The notes under the pieces were generated by a model. The model made no database searches and had not been told where the DNA came from. It was given only the letters and a program-made list of their open reading frames with translations. Source: Mantamonas sphyraenae (lineage: Eukaryota > CRuMs > Mantamonadidae). Taken from it: a DNA stretch of 64,000 nucleotides. The translations under genes were made by a program, and so were the position numbers. The stretch is from NCBI GenBank assembly GCA_026936335.1, contig JAPMXV010000070.1, forward strand, positions 124,001 through 188,000, read 5' to 3'. This document shows, piece after piece, positions 30,017 through 39,834 of the stretch (positions are counted from its first letter, which is position 1; each line of letters opens with the position of its first letter).

Positions 30017-30611
30017 TCAATCACGTGCTTGCACCACCTCCATCAGCATCCCCACCTGCTCTTCAAGCTGGTTCACACGTCGTTGCAGCATCCACACACT
30101 CTGCGACGTCTCCTCACACCCACTCAGCTTCACCTCCTCCAGTCGCACACGCACAAACCCATACACAAAGCTCATCCTCCCGTCCTTCATCTCCACATCC
30201 CTCACCTGCTGCTCCTTCACATCCACCAGATCCAGATCCAGATCACAGGAGCCGGTGAAGAACTTGCCTCCCACACGTCCCACCACACGTGTGGCACCCT
30301 CAGCTGTGCTGGATGTCCACCTTGGTGGCTGGAGTGTCCTCGAGTGTCGCATCGTCGTCGTCGTCGTCGTCAGTGTGGTGGTGGTGGTGGTTGGGGATGG
30401 TCGAGTGGGAGTGCTTCACACTGGTGCTGGTGCTGGTGCCGCGGGTGGAGGAAGAGGAGGAGGAAGAGGAAGGTTGATGGGTGGTGTCACTGGTGTGGGT
30501 GGCGATGGCAGTGGTGTCTGCGTCGTGGGGAGTGGTGGACTGGTCGTCATCGTGGGTGTTGTTGTCGTTGTCCTTGTTGCTGGTCTTGGTGGTTGCAGTC
30601 ATGGTGAACAT
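30017..30611 (-). pseudogene. domain-only partner, copy 2, broken by a 41-bp deletion
   Basis: The first about 100 codons (30611-30312) and the last about 95 codons (to 30017) match copies 1, 3 and 4, but lie in different frames. Relative to copy 3, 41 bp are missing at about 30309-30314, between two CTGG direct repeats. This removes RLGDDHMLITM and shifts the frame; translation would stop just after KVDIQ. The remaining sequence is otherwise as conserved as intact copies, so loss is recent. Confidence 0.85.
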
Positions 30612-30717
30612 CGTCCGTGTTGGTTGGTTGTTGGTTGTTGGTTGATTGGTTGGGTGGGTGGGTGGGCGCAGTGGGGTTGGGGTGTGCTTTTGTACTGACC
30701 CATGGACTGGTGAAGGG

Positions 30718-30734
30718 TGAACTTTGAATGTTCA
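30718..30734. promoter_or_regulatory. 17-bp palindrome in divergent promoter, cassette 2
   Basis: TGAACTTTGAATGTTCA, identical to cassette 1 and at a matching position between partner and ANK genes. Confidence 0.6.
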
Positions 30735-30935
30735 GCTGGGGAGAGAGTGCGGCACCCCCACCCCCACCAGCCATCCGTGTGTCCATGGCACCCACACACC
30801 ACGTCATCATCTGTGTGCATCCCATCACATCCCACTACCAGTGCATCCATGTTCATCCCAAGGTCATGGCACAAATACAAACGGGAACCGGGATGCGCCT
30901 GCTCAGCAACAACAAACAACCCAGCAGCAGAAACC

Positions 30936-32333
30936 ATGTCCACACAAGAGCAGCTGTTGACAAGCATCTACAGAGAGCACTACGATGGACACCTGGCAGT
31001 GTGGATGGGAGTGGTGGAGAACAAGGACGAGGAGGAGGAGCTGGCACAGAGGGTGGGAGTGCGTTTGGAGCTGCGGTTTGGAGAGAAAGTGACGGGGAGG
31101 CTGTTCTGCGGGACGGCAGCGTACGAGTGTGAGCTGCAACAGGGACTGGATGGGAAGGCGTATGTGCGGGGTGTGGGGGACCCGGGAGTGATGAAGTGGA
31201 AGAGGATGGGTGTGGAGGTAAGTGGTGAGGGAGGGAAGAGGAGGAGCTGGAAGAGTGCGGCAACACTGGAAGAGAGGGTGGACATGGAATGGGATGGGGA
31301 AGGGGGAGTGACTGACACATGATTGCAGGAGGTGATGGAGAAGGCATGCAGGGCAGGGGAGGTGGATGGAATGGTGTGCACGGTGCGTGGGGTGATGCTG
31401 CGGTTCAGGATCTGGGAGGACGGGTGTGGAGAGGTGGCGTTGGAGAAGAGCATGGAGGCAGCAAGGACAGTGGCAGTGCGTGTGCAACTGGCAGGGATGG
31501 ATGAACGTGTGCAGCAGCTGGAGGAGTGTGTGATGGAACAGGATGTGGTTGAGCTGGCACGGGGTGGACGATGGAAGAGTGTGGGGGTGGCACTGGAGTT
31601 GATGAGACGAGATGGAGTGCACGAGGGTGTGACTGGAGAAGCAGTGGGGGAGGTGGTTGCGTTGGGGAGCAAGGCAGGGAAGGAAGAAGTGGCAGAAGCT
31701 GGGTTGTTGGTGTTGGAGCAGATGATGAAAGATGGGAGGATGGAAAGGATTGGGTGGAGAGGAGACAAAGGGGAGACACTGATGATGGTAGCAGCTGGGA
31801 ACGGATGGACGAGGACGGTGGAGCAGCTGGTTGTGCTTGGTGAAGATGTGAATGCTGCCAGGGAAGATGGAAGGACAGCGTTAATGAGTGCTACGTCGAA
31901 CGCGCACCCGGAGACAGTGGGCAAGCTGATTGAGTGTGGTGGCGATGTGAATGCCACGGAGAAGAACACATGGACTGCACTAATGATTGGAGCATGGAAC
32001 GGACACACGGAGACAGTGAGCAAGCTGATTGAGTGTCGAGCCGATGTGAATGCTGCCATGAAGGACAAGTGTACTGCACTCATGATTGCAGCAGAAAGAG
32101 GACACACAGAGATTGTGGGCAAGCTCATTGAGTGTGGAGGCGATGTGAATGCTGCAAAGGATAGCGGATGGACTGCACTGATGTTTGCTGCCCGTCTCAA
32201 GCAACCCGACGTTGCCCAACTCCTTCTCTCCAACGGCGCCGACCCATCCCTAACCAACACCGCCGGCGAAACTGCCCACACCATCGCCCTCAACAACTCC
32301 AACGACGACCTCGCCGCACTCCTCGAACAATAA
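30936..32333 (+). CDS. short ankyrin-repeat protein, cassette 2
   Basis: Exons 30936-31217 and 31329-32333; 111-bp intron with the same GTAAGT donor and CTGAC motif as its paralogues; 428 residues. The N-terminal domain and coiled-coil spacer are nearly identical to the cassette-1 gene; the acidic loop is longer (ENKDEEEELAQ). Only five ANK repeats plus the terminal half repeat are present. They include variants not seen in cassette 1 (NTWTALMIGAWNGH, DKCTALMIAAERGH), so this array has not been homogenised with the others. Its divergent partner (copy 2) is a pseudogene, so it may act without one or with a partner from another cassette. Confidence 0.88.
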
Positions 32334-32411
32334 TCACAACAACCCATCCCCAATACATTCCGTTTTTCCTTCCTCCCTCAATTCCTATCCACCGTCATTC
32401 CTCCCTTCTCG

Positions 32412-32592
32412 CCCATCTCTGCACTCGCCACTCCACGCTGCAGCGCACGCATCCTCCTCCACGCCTCCACCTTCACCTCCTTCATCGGTGCCAACGTCGC
32501 ACCCAGCACCCTCTCCACATGCTCATCTGCAAACTCAAAGAACTTTGCTCGCAGTCGCTGCTCTCGCAGCACTTCCATCGGCCTGCGGATCC
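32412..32592 (-). pseudogene. fragment of the giant gene's cytosolic tail
   Basis: Matches 43765-43940 of the giant gene (EVLREQRLRAKFFEFADEH to ALQRGVASAEMGE), with abrupt ends on both sides. It sits 79 bp after the cassette-2 ANK stop, on the strand and side where the intact giant gene lies after cassette 4. Confidence 0.85.
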
Positions 32593-32641
32593 ATGTCCTT
32601 CCTGGCCACCAGCAGCTTCAGCTCCTTCATCTCCTTCGTTC

Positions 32642-34105
32642 TCACTCAAACACAACCACATCCACTGCCCACCCATGCGCCTCTGCATACCCTGCATCCA
32701 CCACATCCGCCACCCGTGTCTCCATCTCTCCAATCCAGATCTCCACCACCACCACTCCCCCCTCCACATCGCTCGACACCCCTCGGCTGAACCTTGCCTG
32801 CGTCCCATCTCCCCGCAATGTCACCACCACACTCGATGGCTCCTTCTCCAGACCCAATCCACTCAAACTCACCTCCTTCTGCAGCACAATCCCCCGTCCA
32901 AACTCGTCCTCCCGTGTCTTCTTTTCCCATCCCGTTCGCCCACCCCGCAGCACAAACCCGTTTGCCTTTTCCCACTTCCTCGTCCCCTCCACCCTCCTTC
33001 GCACCTCCTCCCGTTTGCCCGTCTCCCCATGCACCACCAGCAGCCCTGCTCCAGGTCCAAACTGGTTGTACTGCACTCGCACCATCTTCACCCTCCTCCC
33101 CTCCCGTTCAAACTCACTCTCCACCACACACGACTCTGCCAGCTCCTGTGCCGTCTCCGCGTCGTCTCCGTCGTAGTCTTTCATCTGCACAGAGAACCAT
33201 CGCCTCCCTTCCACCTCCCCCTCCTTCCCATCCACAGCATGCAACCGGATCTCCAACCCCAGGTCCGACTGTTCTGCATCCCCCCACACACTCACCCTCC
33301 ACCACTTGCTCTGTTGGTCCTCCACCCACGCCCTTGCCAGCTCCTTTGGCTTCCACACGTTCTGCTCCCAGCTGCTTGTCTCTGCTTCACTCTCCTCCTC
33401 CTCCTCCTCCATCATCATCCTCCCACTGCTGCTCTTTCCCATTCCCGATTCCATCTCTTCAGCCTTGGCTGCACGTGCTGGTGCTGCTCCCACCTGTCCC
33501 TGTGCCGCACTCTCCTCCTTCCTCACCACCGACCCGCTTCCCAAGTCCTGCTTTGCCGCACTCTTGCCCTTTGCCTCTCTGAGTCCCTGTGAGCTCGCCC
33601 ACGACTCCTCACTCGATGACAACATCGAATGCTGCACCCCTGCCTCCCCTTCCTCACTCTCCTCCTCCTCCTCTTCCTCAAGTCCCAGCTCGCCACGCAC
33701 CACCGCCAGCCATCCATGAGCACGTGCCACACTCTCTCGAATCTTGTGGTCGTTCTCCAAATGGTACGCATTCACCACCTCCTGCAGTGTGCCCATTGCC
33801 TTCGCACAGTAGGCCAGCCTCTGCACAATCTCCTTCAATTCCTCCACCGTTGCGTTCTTTGCGTTCTTGCACCGCTCCTCCAACCCACCCACAATCTCAA
33901 TCACCTTTTCCCGTGCCTTTCGGTTCACCTCCACTCCGCTATCCCTCTCCTCCACCTTCCTCTTCCATGCCTGGACGTCCCCGGCGTCGTCGTCGTCCCG
34001 ACCGGGTCCAGGAAGCGGACGAGCAGACCCTGGGTCGCTGTGCACAGTCACCTGTGTCCCTCCCCCCTCCTCCCCCGTCGATTCCTTCTGGTGTGAGTGT
34101 GTCAT
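32642..34105 (-). CDS. acidic coiled-coil protein with a unique C-terminal domain, unassigned
   Basis: 487 residues from ATG 34105 (MTHSHQKESTGEEGGG). A helical region follows (VIEIVGGLEERCKNAKN..., RLAYCAKAMGTLQEVV), then a long Glu/Ser low-complexity region. The folded-looking C-terminal half is rich in Trp and beta-type sequence (KWWRVSVWGDAEQSDLGLEI, RRWFSVQMKDYDGDD, RVQYNQFGPGAGLLVVHGE, SSVVVTLRGDG). No membrane segment. I do not recognise the family. It is divergent from the Cys-rich gene at 34205, with 99 bp between start codons. The pair lies exactly between cassettes 2 and 3. Its 3' end abuts a giant-gene fragment, so the locus was an insertion or duplication boundary. Confidence 0.75.
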   Translation of the reverse strand: MTHSHQKESTGEEGGGTQVTVHSDPGSARPLPGPGRDDDDAGDVQAWKRKVEERDSGVEVNRKAREKVIEIVGGLEERCKNAKNATVEELKEIVQRLAYCAKAMGTLQEVVNAYHLENDHKIRESVARAHGWLAVVRGELGLEEEEEEESEEGEAGVQHSMLSSSEESWASSQGLREAKGKSAAKQDLGSGSVVRKEESAAQGQVGAAPARAAKAEEMESGMGKSSSGRMMMEEEEEESEAETSSWEQNVWKPKELARAWVEDQQSKWWRVSVWGDAEQSDLGLEIRLHAVDGKEGEVEGRRWFSVQMKDYDGDDAETAQELAESCVVESEFEREGRRVKMVRVQYNQFGPGAGLLVVHGETGKREEVRRRVEGTRKWEKANGFVLRGGRTGWEKKTREDEFGRGIVLQKEVSLSGLGLEKEPSSVVVTLRGDGTQARFSRGVSSDVEGGVVVVEIWIGEMETRVADVVDAGYAEAHGWAVDVVVFE

Positions 34106-34204
34106 CTCTCCACTGCGTGCTTTGTTGTTGCGTTGGTGGCAAGAGTGCGGGAGGGAAACCAACGAGACGAAAAGGGCACTGGGCACACACGTCAGAGGCA
34201 CGCC

Positions 34205-34969
34205 ATGAGCAGGGCGGGCACCACGAAGGCAAAGAAACCGAACAGACTCAAGTGGGAACTTCTGTGTAGGAACAGGGATGATCGGGGACACACGTGCTGG
34301 GAGCAGATCGACTTGGCAAGTGACCCACGCGACGTGGACATCTGCAACGTGTGTGTGAATCAATGTGCAGCACTGCAATCCAAGCAACGTTGCAGGGGCC
34401 ACCTGTGGTCATGTAGCAAGCACACCAATGCCCCTTGTCGACGCTATCCACGGGACTTTGGACGGGGGTGTCACGAGTTGAACCATGCGCCGCTTTGCCG
34501 ACGGTGCGAGAGGTATCGTGGCATGGTACCAGGTACACGAGAGGAACTGGAGACTGAAGGCGGGGCTGAGCATGCACGTGTGCAGGCAGAGAGAGCAGAG
34601 GAGGTGCAACAGTTGTTTGCACGGCAGAGGGAGCTGCTTGAGGGCGGGCAGCTAGCAGAGGAGGGGATGTCAAACACATCAAACAGCCGAAAGAGAGAAC
34701 GGGCGGAGCAGCAGGAGATGGATTTATTGTATGTCAACATGCAAAGCGAGTCGGCGCTGGAGTTACTGCGAACGGAAGACGGGAGCGCAAGTGGATTCTC
34801 CCCAGCTGCGATGTCGGAGATGGACGAGGACATTTCGACGACTTTTGGACAGGATGGCATGGATGTGGAGGGCGAAGGACAATCGTCCACCAGCAGCAGC
34901 AGCTGGAGGGAGGAGGAGGAAGAGGAGGAGGAGAGTGCGGCAAAACGTCAACGCCCTTCCCGAGGGTAG
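34205..34969 (+). CDS. Cys/His-rich N-terminal domain protein with acidic Ser-rich tail, unassigned
   Basis: 254 residues from ATG 34205 (MSRAGTTKAKKPNRLKW). Residues about 20-105 contain eleven Cys and several His in closely spaced pairs (CNVCVNQC, CRGHLWSCSKH, CRRYPRDFGRGCHELNH, CRRCERY), consistent with a multi-zinc fold. I cannot place it in a known finger class. A coiled-coil stretch follows (RVQAERAEEVQQLFARQREL), then a Ser/Glu-rich tail ending in a basic motif (AAKRQRPSRG) that could be a nuclear signal. An ATG-rich leader suggests the start chosen is right. Divergent from the unassigned gene at 34105. Confidence 0.72.
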   Translation: MSRAGTTKAKKPNRLKWELLCRNRDDRGHTCWEQIDLASDPRDVDICNVCVNQCAALQSKQRCRGHLWSCSKHTNAPCRRYPRDFGRGCHELNHAPLCRRCERYRGMVPGTREELETEGGAEHARVQAERAEEVQQLFARQRELLEGGQLAEEGMSNTSNSRKRERAEQQEMDLLYVNMQSESALELLRTEDGSASGFSPAAMSEMDEDISTTFGQDGMDVEGEGQSSTSSSSWREEEEEEEESAAKRQRPSRG

Positions 34970-35180
34970 GCCAGAGTGTGGGGCGGTGGGTTGTTTGGTG
35001 GAGAGTGTTGTGTGGAGAGCAATGGCAGTGACGGGTGTTGCAAGGGTCCATTGCGATGCGATGGGTGGAGTGCGCTCCATGAACAACACAAGGCACGGTT
35101 GAATGAGGAAGAGAGGACATGTGAACAGATGATTGTCAGCGATGATGGTGCCACTGAAGTCATACACACATCCATGGTCT

Positions 35181-36218
35181 TCATTGCTGGCGCATCTTGC
35201 CCATGTGTTTGTACGCATTGGAGCGGTTGGAGAAGTGTTCACCACACAGACACTGGCATGGCTCGCGTGCCTTCTTGCCCCGTCTTTGATCTGCATCCGA
35301 CAGCTTGATTCCATGCACCACTCCATCCCTGTCCCTCACCCTTGTGTCCACTGTGTACCTCACCGGCCTGTTCCTGCCCCTGCGTTGTGCTCGTTCCTCC
35401 ACCCTCTTCACATGATTCTCCAGATGGTATTTCTTCTTGTACGTCTTTCCACACTGGCAATGGTACCTCCATCCACCCTCCACACACCTCTTCTTGCCTT
35501 CAAACCCATGCTCGTCCTGTTCCTGCTTGTTGCTGACCCCGTCGAACAGCTGCCGTGATGCTCTTGACGAGGATGCTGATAATGACGATGATGACATCGA
35601 AGAGGGTTGTGACTCGTACACATCGCCATACTCATGATGGGACTCCTCTGGTGTCCTGTCCACGTCCGCCTCTTCCATCTCGAACGTCACATCGCTTTTG
35701 GGCGACCCACACGACTCCAGTTCCATGCTGTCCATGTCTGGGATGACTTCCACGCTATCCTCCACTTCGTTGCAGCTGCTGTCAAATGTCCATCCACCAT
35801 ACAGACGGAGCTGCTCTGGTGTCATATCCACATCCAGCACACCCATCTCGAACACATCCTCGCTCGTGAGCCAGTCCCACGGCACCATGCTCTCGGCGTC
35901 CATACCATCCTCCTCATCCCCATCCCAATCGTCATCAGCGTCGTCCTCATTGCTGCTCCCTTCCTCATCCTCATCCCATGGACATCCTCCAGGAGAAACG
36001 GGAATGCCAGCCCTTGTCCCCAAGCCACCCATGGTGTGACACTCGTCGTCACTGGACAACATCCCTGCATCCTCCTCCCTCTCACACATGCCTCCCATCC
36101 ACCTGTCATCCACTTCCTCAGAGTTGTACCAATCGTAGCCCCCGTCGTCCTCGTCGAGTCCGTCAAGCGGAACCATGTCCAGTGCTGTCCTCAGCTTCCT
36201 CGTGCGTGCTCCGTACAT
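35181..36218 (-). CDS. acidic protein with two C-x-C zinc-finger-like motifs, copy B
   Basis: 345 residues, start 36218, nearly identical to copy A. Changes cluster in the finger half: YHCQCGKTYKKKYHLENH for YHCQCGKTYKKKCNLEKH, RVEERAQRRGRNRPVRY for SMKERAQRGGRNRPVKY, and CGEHFSNRSNAYKH for CGEPFRNRSNAYKH. The extra Cys in finger 1 of copy A is Tyr here, so it is not an essential ligand, while C-x-C and the downstream His are kept. Replacement changes in the putative DNA-contacting basic region hint at altered binding. Two palindromes lie upstream as in copy A. Confidence 0.72.
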   Translation of the reverse strand: MYGARTRKLRTALDMVPLDGLDEDDGGYDWYNSEEVDDRWMGGMCEREEDAGMLSSDDECHTMGGLGTRAGIPVSPGGCPWDEDEEGSSNEDDADDDWDGDEEDGMDAESMVPWDWLTSEDVFEMGVLDVDMTPEQLRLYGGWTFDSSCNEVEDSVEVIPDMDSMELESCGSPKSDVTFEMEEADVDRTPEESHHEYGDVYESQPSSMSSSSLSASSSRASRQLFDGVSNKQEQDEHGFEGKKRCVEGGWRYHCQCGKTYKKKYHLENHVKRVEERAQRRGRNRPVRYTVDTRVRDRDGVVHGIKLSDADQRRGKKAREPCQCLCGEHFSNRSNAYKHMGKMRQQ

Positions 36219-36314
36219 GGTTGTTGGTAATGTCTTCTGCTACGTTGCCACCAAGTAAAGTTGGACACATGCACGCACCCCAACTCGGCTCTACTTGACC
36301 CTTGGTGTCAAAGT

Positions 36315-36331
36315 TGAACTTTCAAGGTTCG
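36315..36331. promoter_or_regulatory. palindrome variant upstream of zinc-finger-like gene B, site 1
   Basis: TGAACTTTCAAGGTTCG, identical to the copy A site. Confidence 0.5.
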
Positions 36332-36347
36332 GCCCGCTGCTGAAAAG

Positions 36348-36364
36348 TGAACTTTCAATGTTCA
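36348..36364. promoter_or_regulatory. palindrome upstream of zinc-finger-like gene B, site 2
   Basis: TGAACTTTCAATGTTCA, again 33 bp from site 1 start to start. Confidence 0.55.
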
Positions 36365-36550
36365 CCGCGACACGTTTCCGCAAACTCACCCCAACGCACA
36401 CAGGACATGCTTCACACGCCACACACGACACCAATGCATGTCACAAGATGCAGATGACATGCTACTGGACACAGATGGATGATGGTTGGACTGGCATGGC
36501 TTGTGCATTCCCTTCCTCACCCACACACTCCCACACACTCCCACACACAC

Positions 36551-37189
36551 TCAATCACGTGCTCGCACCACCTCCATCAGCATCCCCACCTGCTCTTCAA
36601 GCTGGTTCACACGTCGTTGCAGCATCCACACACTCTGCGACGTCTCCTCACACCCACTCAGCTTCACCTCCTCCAGTCGCACACGCACAAACCCATACAC
36701 AAAGCTCATCCTCCCGTCCTTCATCTCCACACCCCTCACCTGCTGCTCCTTCACATCCACCAGATCCAGATCCAGATCACAGGAGCCAGTGAAGAACTTG
36801 CCTCCCACACGTCCCACCACACGTGTGGCACCCTCAGCTGTGCTGGTCATGGTGATGAGCATGTGGTCGTCACCCAGTCGACCCTGGATGTCCACCTTGG
36901 TGGCTGGAGTGTCCTCGAGTGTCGCATCGTCGTCGTCGTCGTCGTCGTCAGTGTGGTGGTGGTGGTGGTTGGGGATGGTCGAGTGGGAGTGCTTCACACT
37001 GGTGCTGGTGCTGGTGCCGCGGGTGGAGGAAGAGGAGGAGGAAGAGGAAGGTTGATGGGTGGTGTCACTGGTGTGGGTGGCGATGGCAGTGGTGTCTGCG
37101 TCGTGGGGAGTGGTGGACTGGTCATCATCGTGGGTGTTGTTGTCGTTGTCCTTGTTGCTGGTCTTGGTGGTTGCAGTCATGGTGAACAT
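36551..37189 (-). CDS. domain-only partner protein, copy 3 (intact)
   Basis: 212 residues, MFTMTATTK start. Same layout as copy 1: low-complexity N terminus with poly-Asp, beta-rich domain, C-terminal coiled coil. Differences are few (VRGVEMKDG for VRDVEMKDG; one Thr fewer before AEGATRVV). The unbroken copy shows what the 41-bp deletion removed from copy 2. Divergent from the chimeric ANK/beta-trefoil gene. Confidence 0.75.
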   Translation of the reverse strand: MFTMTATTKTSNKDNDNNTHDDDQSTTPHDADTTAIATHTSDTTHQPSSSSSSSSTRGTSTSTSVKHSHSTIPNHHHHHTDDDDDDDDATLEDTPATKVDIQGRLGDDHMLITMTSTAEGATRVVGRVGGKFFTGSCDLDLDLVDVKEQQVRGVEMKDGRMSFVYGFVRVRLEEVKLSGCEETSQSVWMLQRRVNQLEEQVGMLMEVVRARD

Positions 37190-37287
37190 CGTCCGTGTTG
37201 GTTGTTGGTTGTTGGTTGATTGGTTGGGTGGGTGGGGGCAGTGGGGTTGGGGTGTGCTTTTGTACTGACCCATGGACTGGTGAAGGG

Positions 37288-37304
37288 TGAACTTTGAATG
37301 TTCA
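37288..37304. promoter_or_regulatory. 17-bp palindrome in divergent promoter, cassette 3
   Basis: TGAACTTTGAATGTTCA, conserved position. Confidence 0.6.
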
Positions 37305-37503
37305 GCTGGTGAGAGAGTGCGGCACCTCACCCCCACCAGCCATCCGTGTGTCCATGGCACCCACACACCACGTCATCATCTGTGTGCATCCCATCCCATC
37401 CCACTCCCAGTGCATCCATTTTCATCCCAAGGCATGGCACAAATACATACGGGAACCGGGATGCGCCTGCTCAGCAACAACAAACAACCCAGCAGCAGAA
37501 ACC

Positions 37504-39708
37504 ATGTCCACACAAGAACAGCTGCTGACAAGCATCTACAGAGAGCACTATGATGGACACCTGGCAGTGTGGATGGGAGTGGTGGAGAACAACGAGGAGG
37601 AGGAGGAGCTGGCACAGAGGGTGGGAGTGCGTTTGGAGCTGCGGTTTGGAGAGAAGGTGACGGGGAGGCTGTTCTGCGGGACGGCAGCGTACGAGTGTGA
37701 GCTGCAACAGGGACTGGATGGGAAGGCGTATGTGCGGGGTGTGGGGGACCCGGGAGTGATGAAGTGGAAGAAGATGGGAGTGGAGGTAAGTGGAAGAGGA
37801 GGAGCTGGAAGAGTGCGGCAACACAGGAAGAGAGGGTGGACATGGAATGGGATGGGGGGGAGTGGCTGACACATGGTGCAGGAGGTGATGGAGAAGGCAT
37901 GCAGGGCAGGGGAGGTGGATGGGATGGTGTGCACGGTGCGTGGGGTGATGCTGCGGTTCAGGATCTGGGAGGACGGGTGTGGAGAGGTGGCATTGGAGAA
38001 GAGCATGGAGGCAGCAAGGACAGTGGCAGTGCGTGTGCAACTGGCAGACTCGCTTCAGAAGCAGGTGGAGGTCACCACGGTGATGCGTGATGTGTTGTGT
38101 GAAGCGAACGTTGTCCAAGCTGCAAAGGCTGGGCTCTGGACGCTTGTGGAAACACTTCTGCATGGTTTTTCGTCCCTTGGATTGGTTGAAGTGCCTCGAC
38201 GGACATCTGACGTGCCGCATTCCGATCTGATGGAAGTGTACTGTGCCGCATGCCGATGCGGCAAAACTGCGGTTGTTCACCTCCCGAACGAGAAGCTGTA
38301 CCAGTATCCGAAGGGGATCGACGTGCAACACGCCACATACGGGGGACAGGATGTGACTTCTGTTGTGCGTGATCTTGTCGAAGAAGCAATGGCGCAGGGA
38401 GAGCTCCGCCTGGTGATCAAAAAGGGTGGCTACAACTCGCTCTTTGGTGATGGCAGGATGGGCAAGGTGAAGCAGCTGCGGATTTGGTGGGAACGGGACT
38501 CTGTGCTCGAAGCAGGAGAGTGGAACGAGGACACACAGTGCACGTTGTTGCTGCGCGAGTGCCTGCGCACAGACTCGAGCAACATGACGCCGGTGATGCA
38601 CGCTTGTGCCGGTGGGCACATGGAAACGCTGAACGTGTTGCTGGAAGACAGGGCGCACCACGACACGCTGGGTGCCCGGTTCCCAGAGGAAGGAGGCACG
38701 GCGCTGCATGTGGCGAGCGAAGCAGACTTTGCCGACGGTGTCATCAGGCTCATGGACACGGGCGTGTTTGACTTGGAAGCACGCAACGATCGAGATATGA
38801 CGCCGCTGATGTTGGCTACGAGGTGTGGAAACGCAAAGACAGTGCAAGCGCTGCTCCAATTGGGTGCCGCGGTGGACGCCAAGGAATCCTCAAAGGGCCG
38901 AACTGCACTTTTCGACGCATGCGCACTGGGGAAGGCCGACGTCGTGCGTGTTCTGTTGGAGAACGAGGCCGATGCAAACGCGAAGGAGGAACGATCCCAG
39001 TGGACGCCGATGTTGTCGGCGGTCAAGAGGGACAACGTGGAATGTGCCAAGCTGCTGATCGAATACGGTGCAGATATCAACGCTATGAATGCCCAAGGGC
39101 GAACTCCGTTGCACGTGGCTGTGGAAAAGGGCAGTGTGCACAGTCTCTGCGTACTTCTTGCCCTTGGAGCAGACACGAGCGTGACCAGAGGCGGGAAAAC
39201 GATTTGGGAGTATTGTTCATCGCATGAGCAATTTGAGTGCTATCGTGCGTTGATGACGGCACGGGAAAACGATGGGGCGGTGGACGAAGATGTGCTGTTG
39301 GTCGCAGCTGGCCGGCTGGTGGACAATCCAGGGAAAGAGCTGCCTCATTGGGAGGGCTTGTACAGACTGAAAGCATGTAATGGGATGTTCCTTGCCTTGG
39401 ATGAGGACGGAGAAAACGAGGAGGGTAAGGCGCGGACGAACAAGGGGGAGTGTGTGCTGGAGCTGGTGGAGACACACGTGCGCAAAGTTGCCATTGGCCT
39501 TCCCGGAGTGGGAAAGTACCTGGACTGGAATGGGCTGTGTTTCAGCGAACCACGGGCGATCGGACGCCAATGGCAGGTTATTGAGCTTGTGGACAACAAG
39601 GTGGCGTTTCGCTCCGCTGAGGGCAAGTTCCTGGTGAAGGATGTGGACGGGCAACTACTGCTCACGTCATTCCTCGGAGAGGGTGGAGAGTGGGAGTGTG
39701 TGCCATGA
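37504..39708 (+). CDS. chimeric protein: family N-terminal domain, ankyrin repeats, fascin-like beta-trefoil
   Basis: Exons 37504-37785 and 37882-39708; 96-bp intron (GTAAGT, GGCTGAC, GGTGCAG); 702 residues. Up to TVAVRVQLA (base about 38048) it is nearly identical to its paralogues; from DSLQKQVEVTTVM on it is unrelated at DNA level. The body has a unique segment (VVHLPNEKLYQYPKG, VIKKGGYNSLFGDG) and six or seven diverged ANK repeats (NMTPVMHACAGGHMET, RTPLHVAVEKGSVHS). The C-terminal about 130 residues read as a fascin-type beta-trefoil (YRLKACNGMFLALDEDGE, VAFRSAEGKFLVKDVDGQ, GGEWECVP), a fold used in actin bundling and glycan binding. The splice structure comes from the cassette and the effector end from elsewhere. 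Confidence 0.85.
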
Positions 39709-39834
39709 CAAAGGAATGGATCAATGTGTGGATGCTGGTGTCCTTGAAGATGTCTAGGGTAAACAACGCTCATACCCCACAGACTTCTCATGTGACTGAG
39801 ATCAACGTTGTTCTTAGTTGCCAGCACACATAAA

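Larger units (their letters stand above)
28528..31500. repeat. segmental duplication, copy A (about 3 kb)
   Basis: Nearly identical, in the same orientation, to 35047-38048. It spans the zinc-finger-like gene, its promoter, the partner gene, the divergent promoter and the 5' part of the ANK gene. The left border is marked by GTCCATTGCGATGCGATGGG at both sites. Confidence 0.85.
35047..38048. repeat. segmental duplication, copy B (about 3 kb)
   Basis: Partner of 28528-31500. The right limit is sharp at about 38048, inside ANK exon 2, where sequence switches to an unrelated ankyrin/beta-trefoil body. Confidence 0.85.

Noticed and set aside
28500-38060. Transposon explanation for the 3-kb duplication
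   Set aside because: No terminal inverted or direct repeats, target-site duplication, transposase or reverse transcriptase seen in the blocks.
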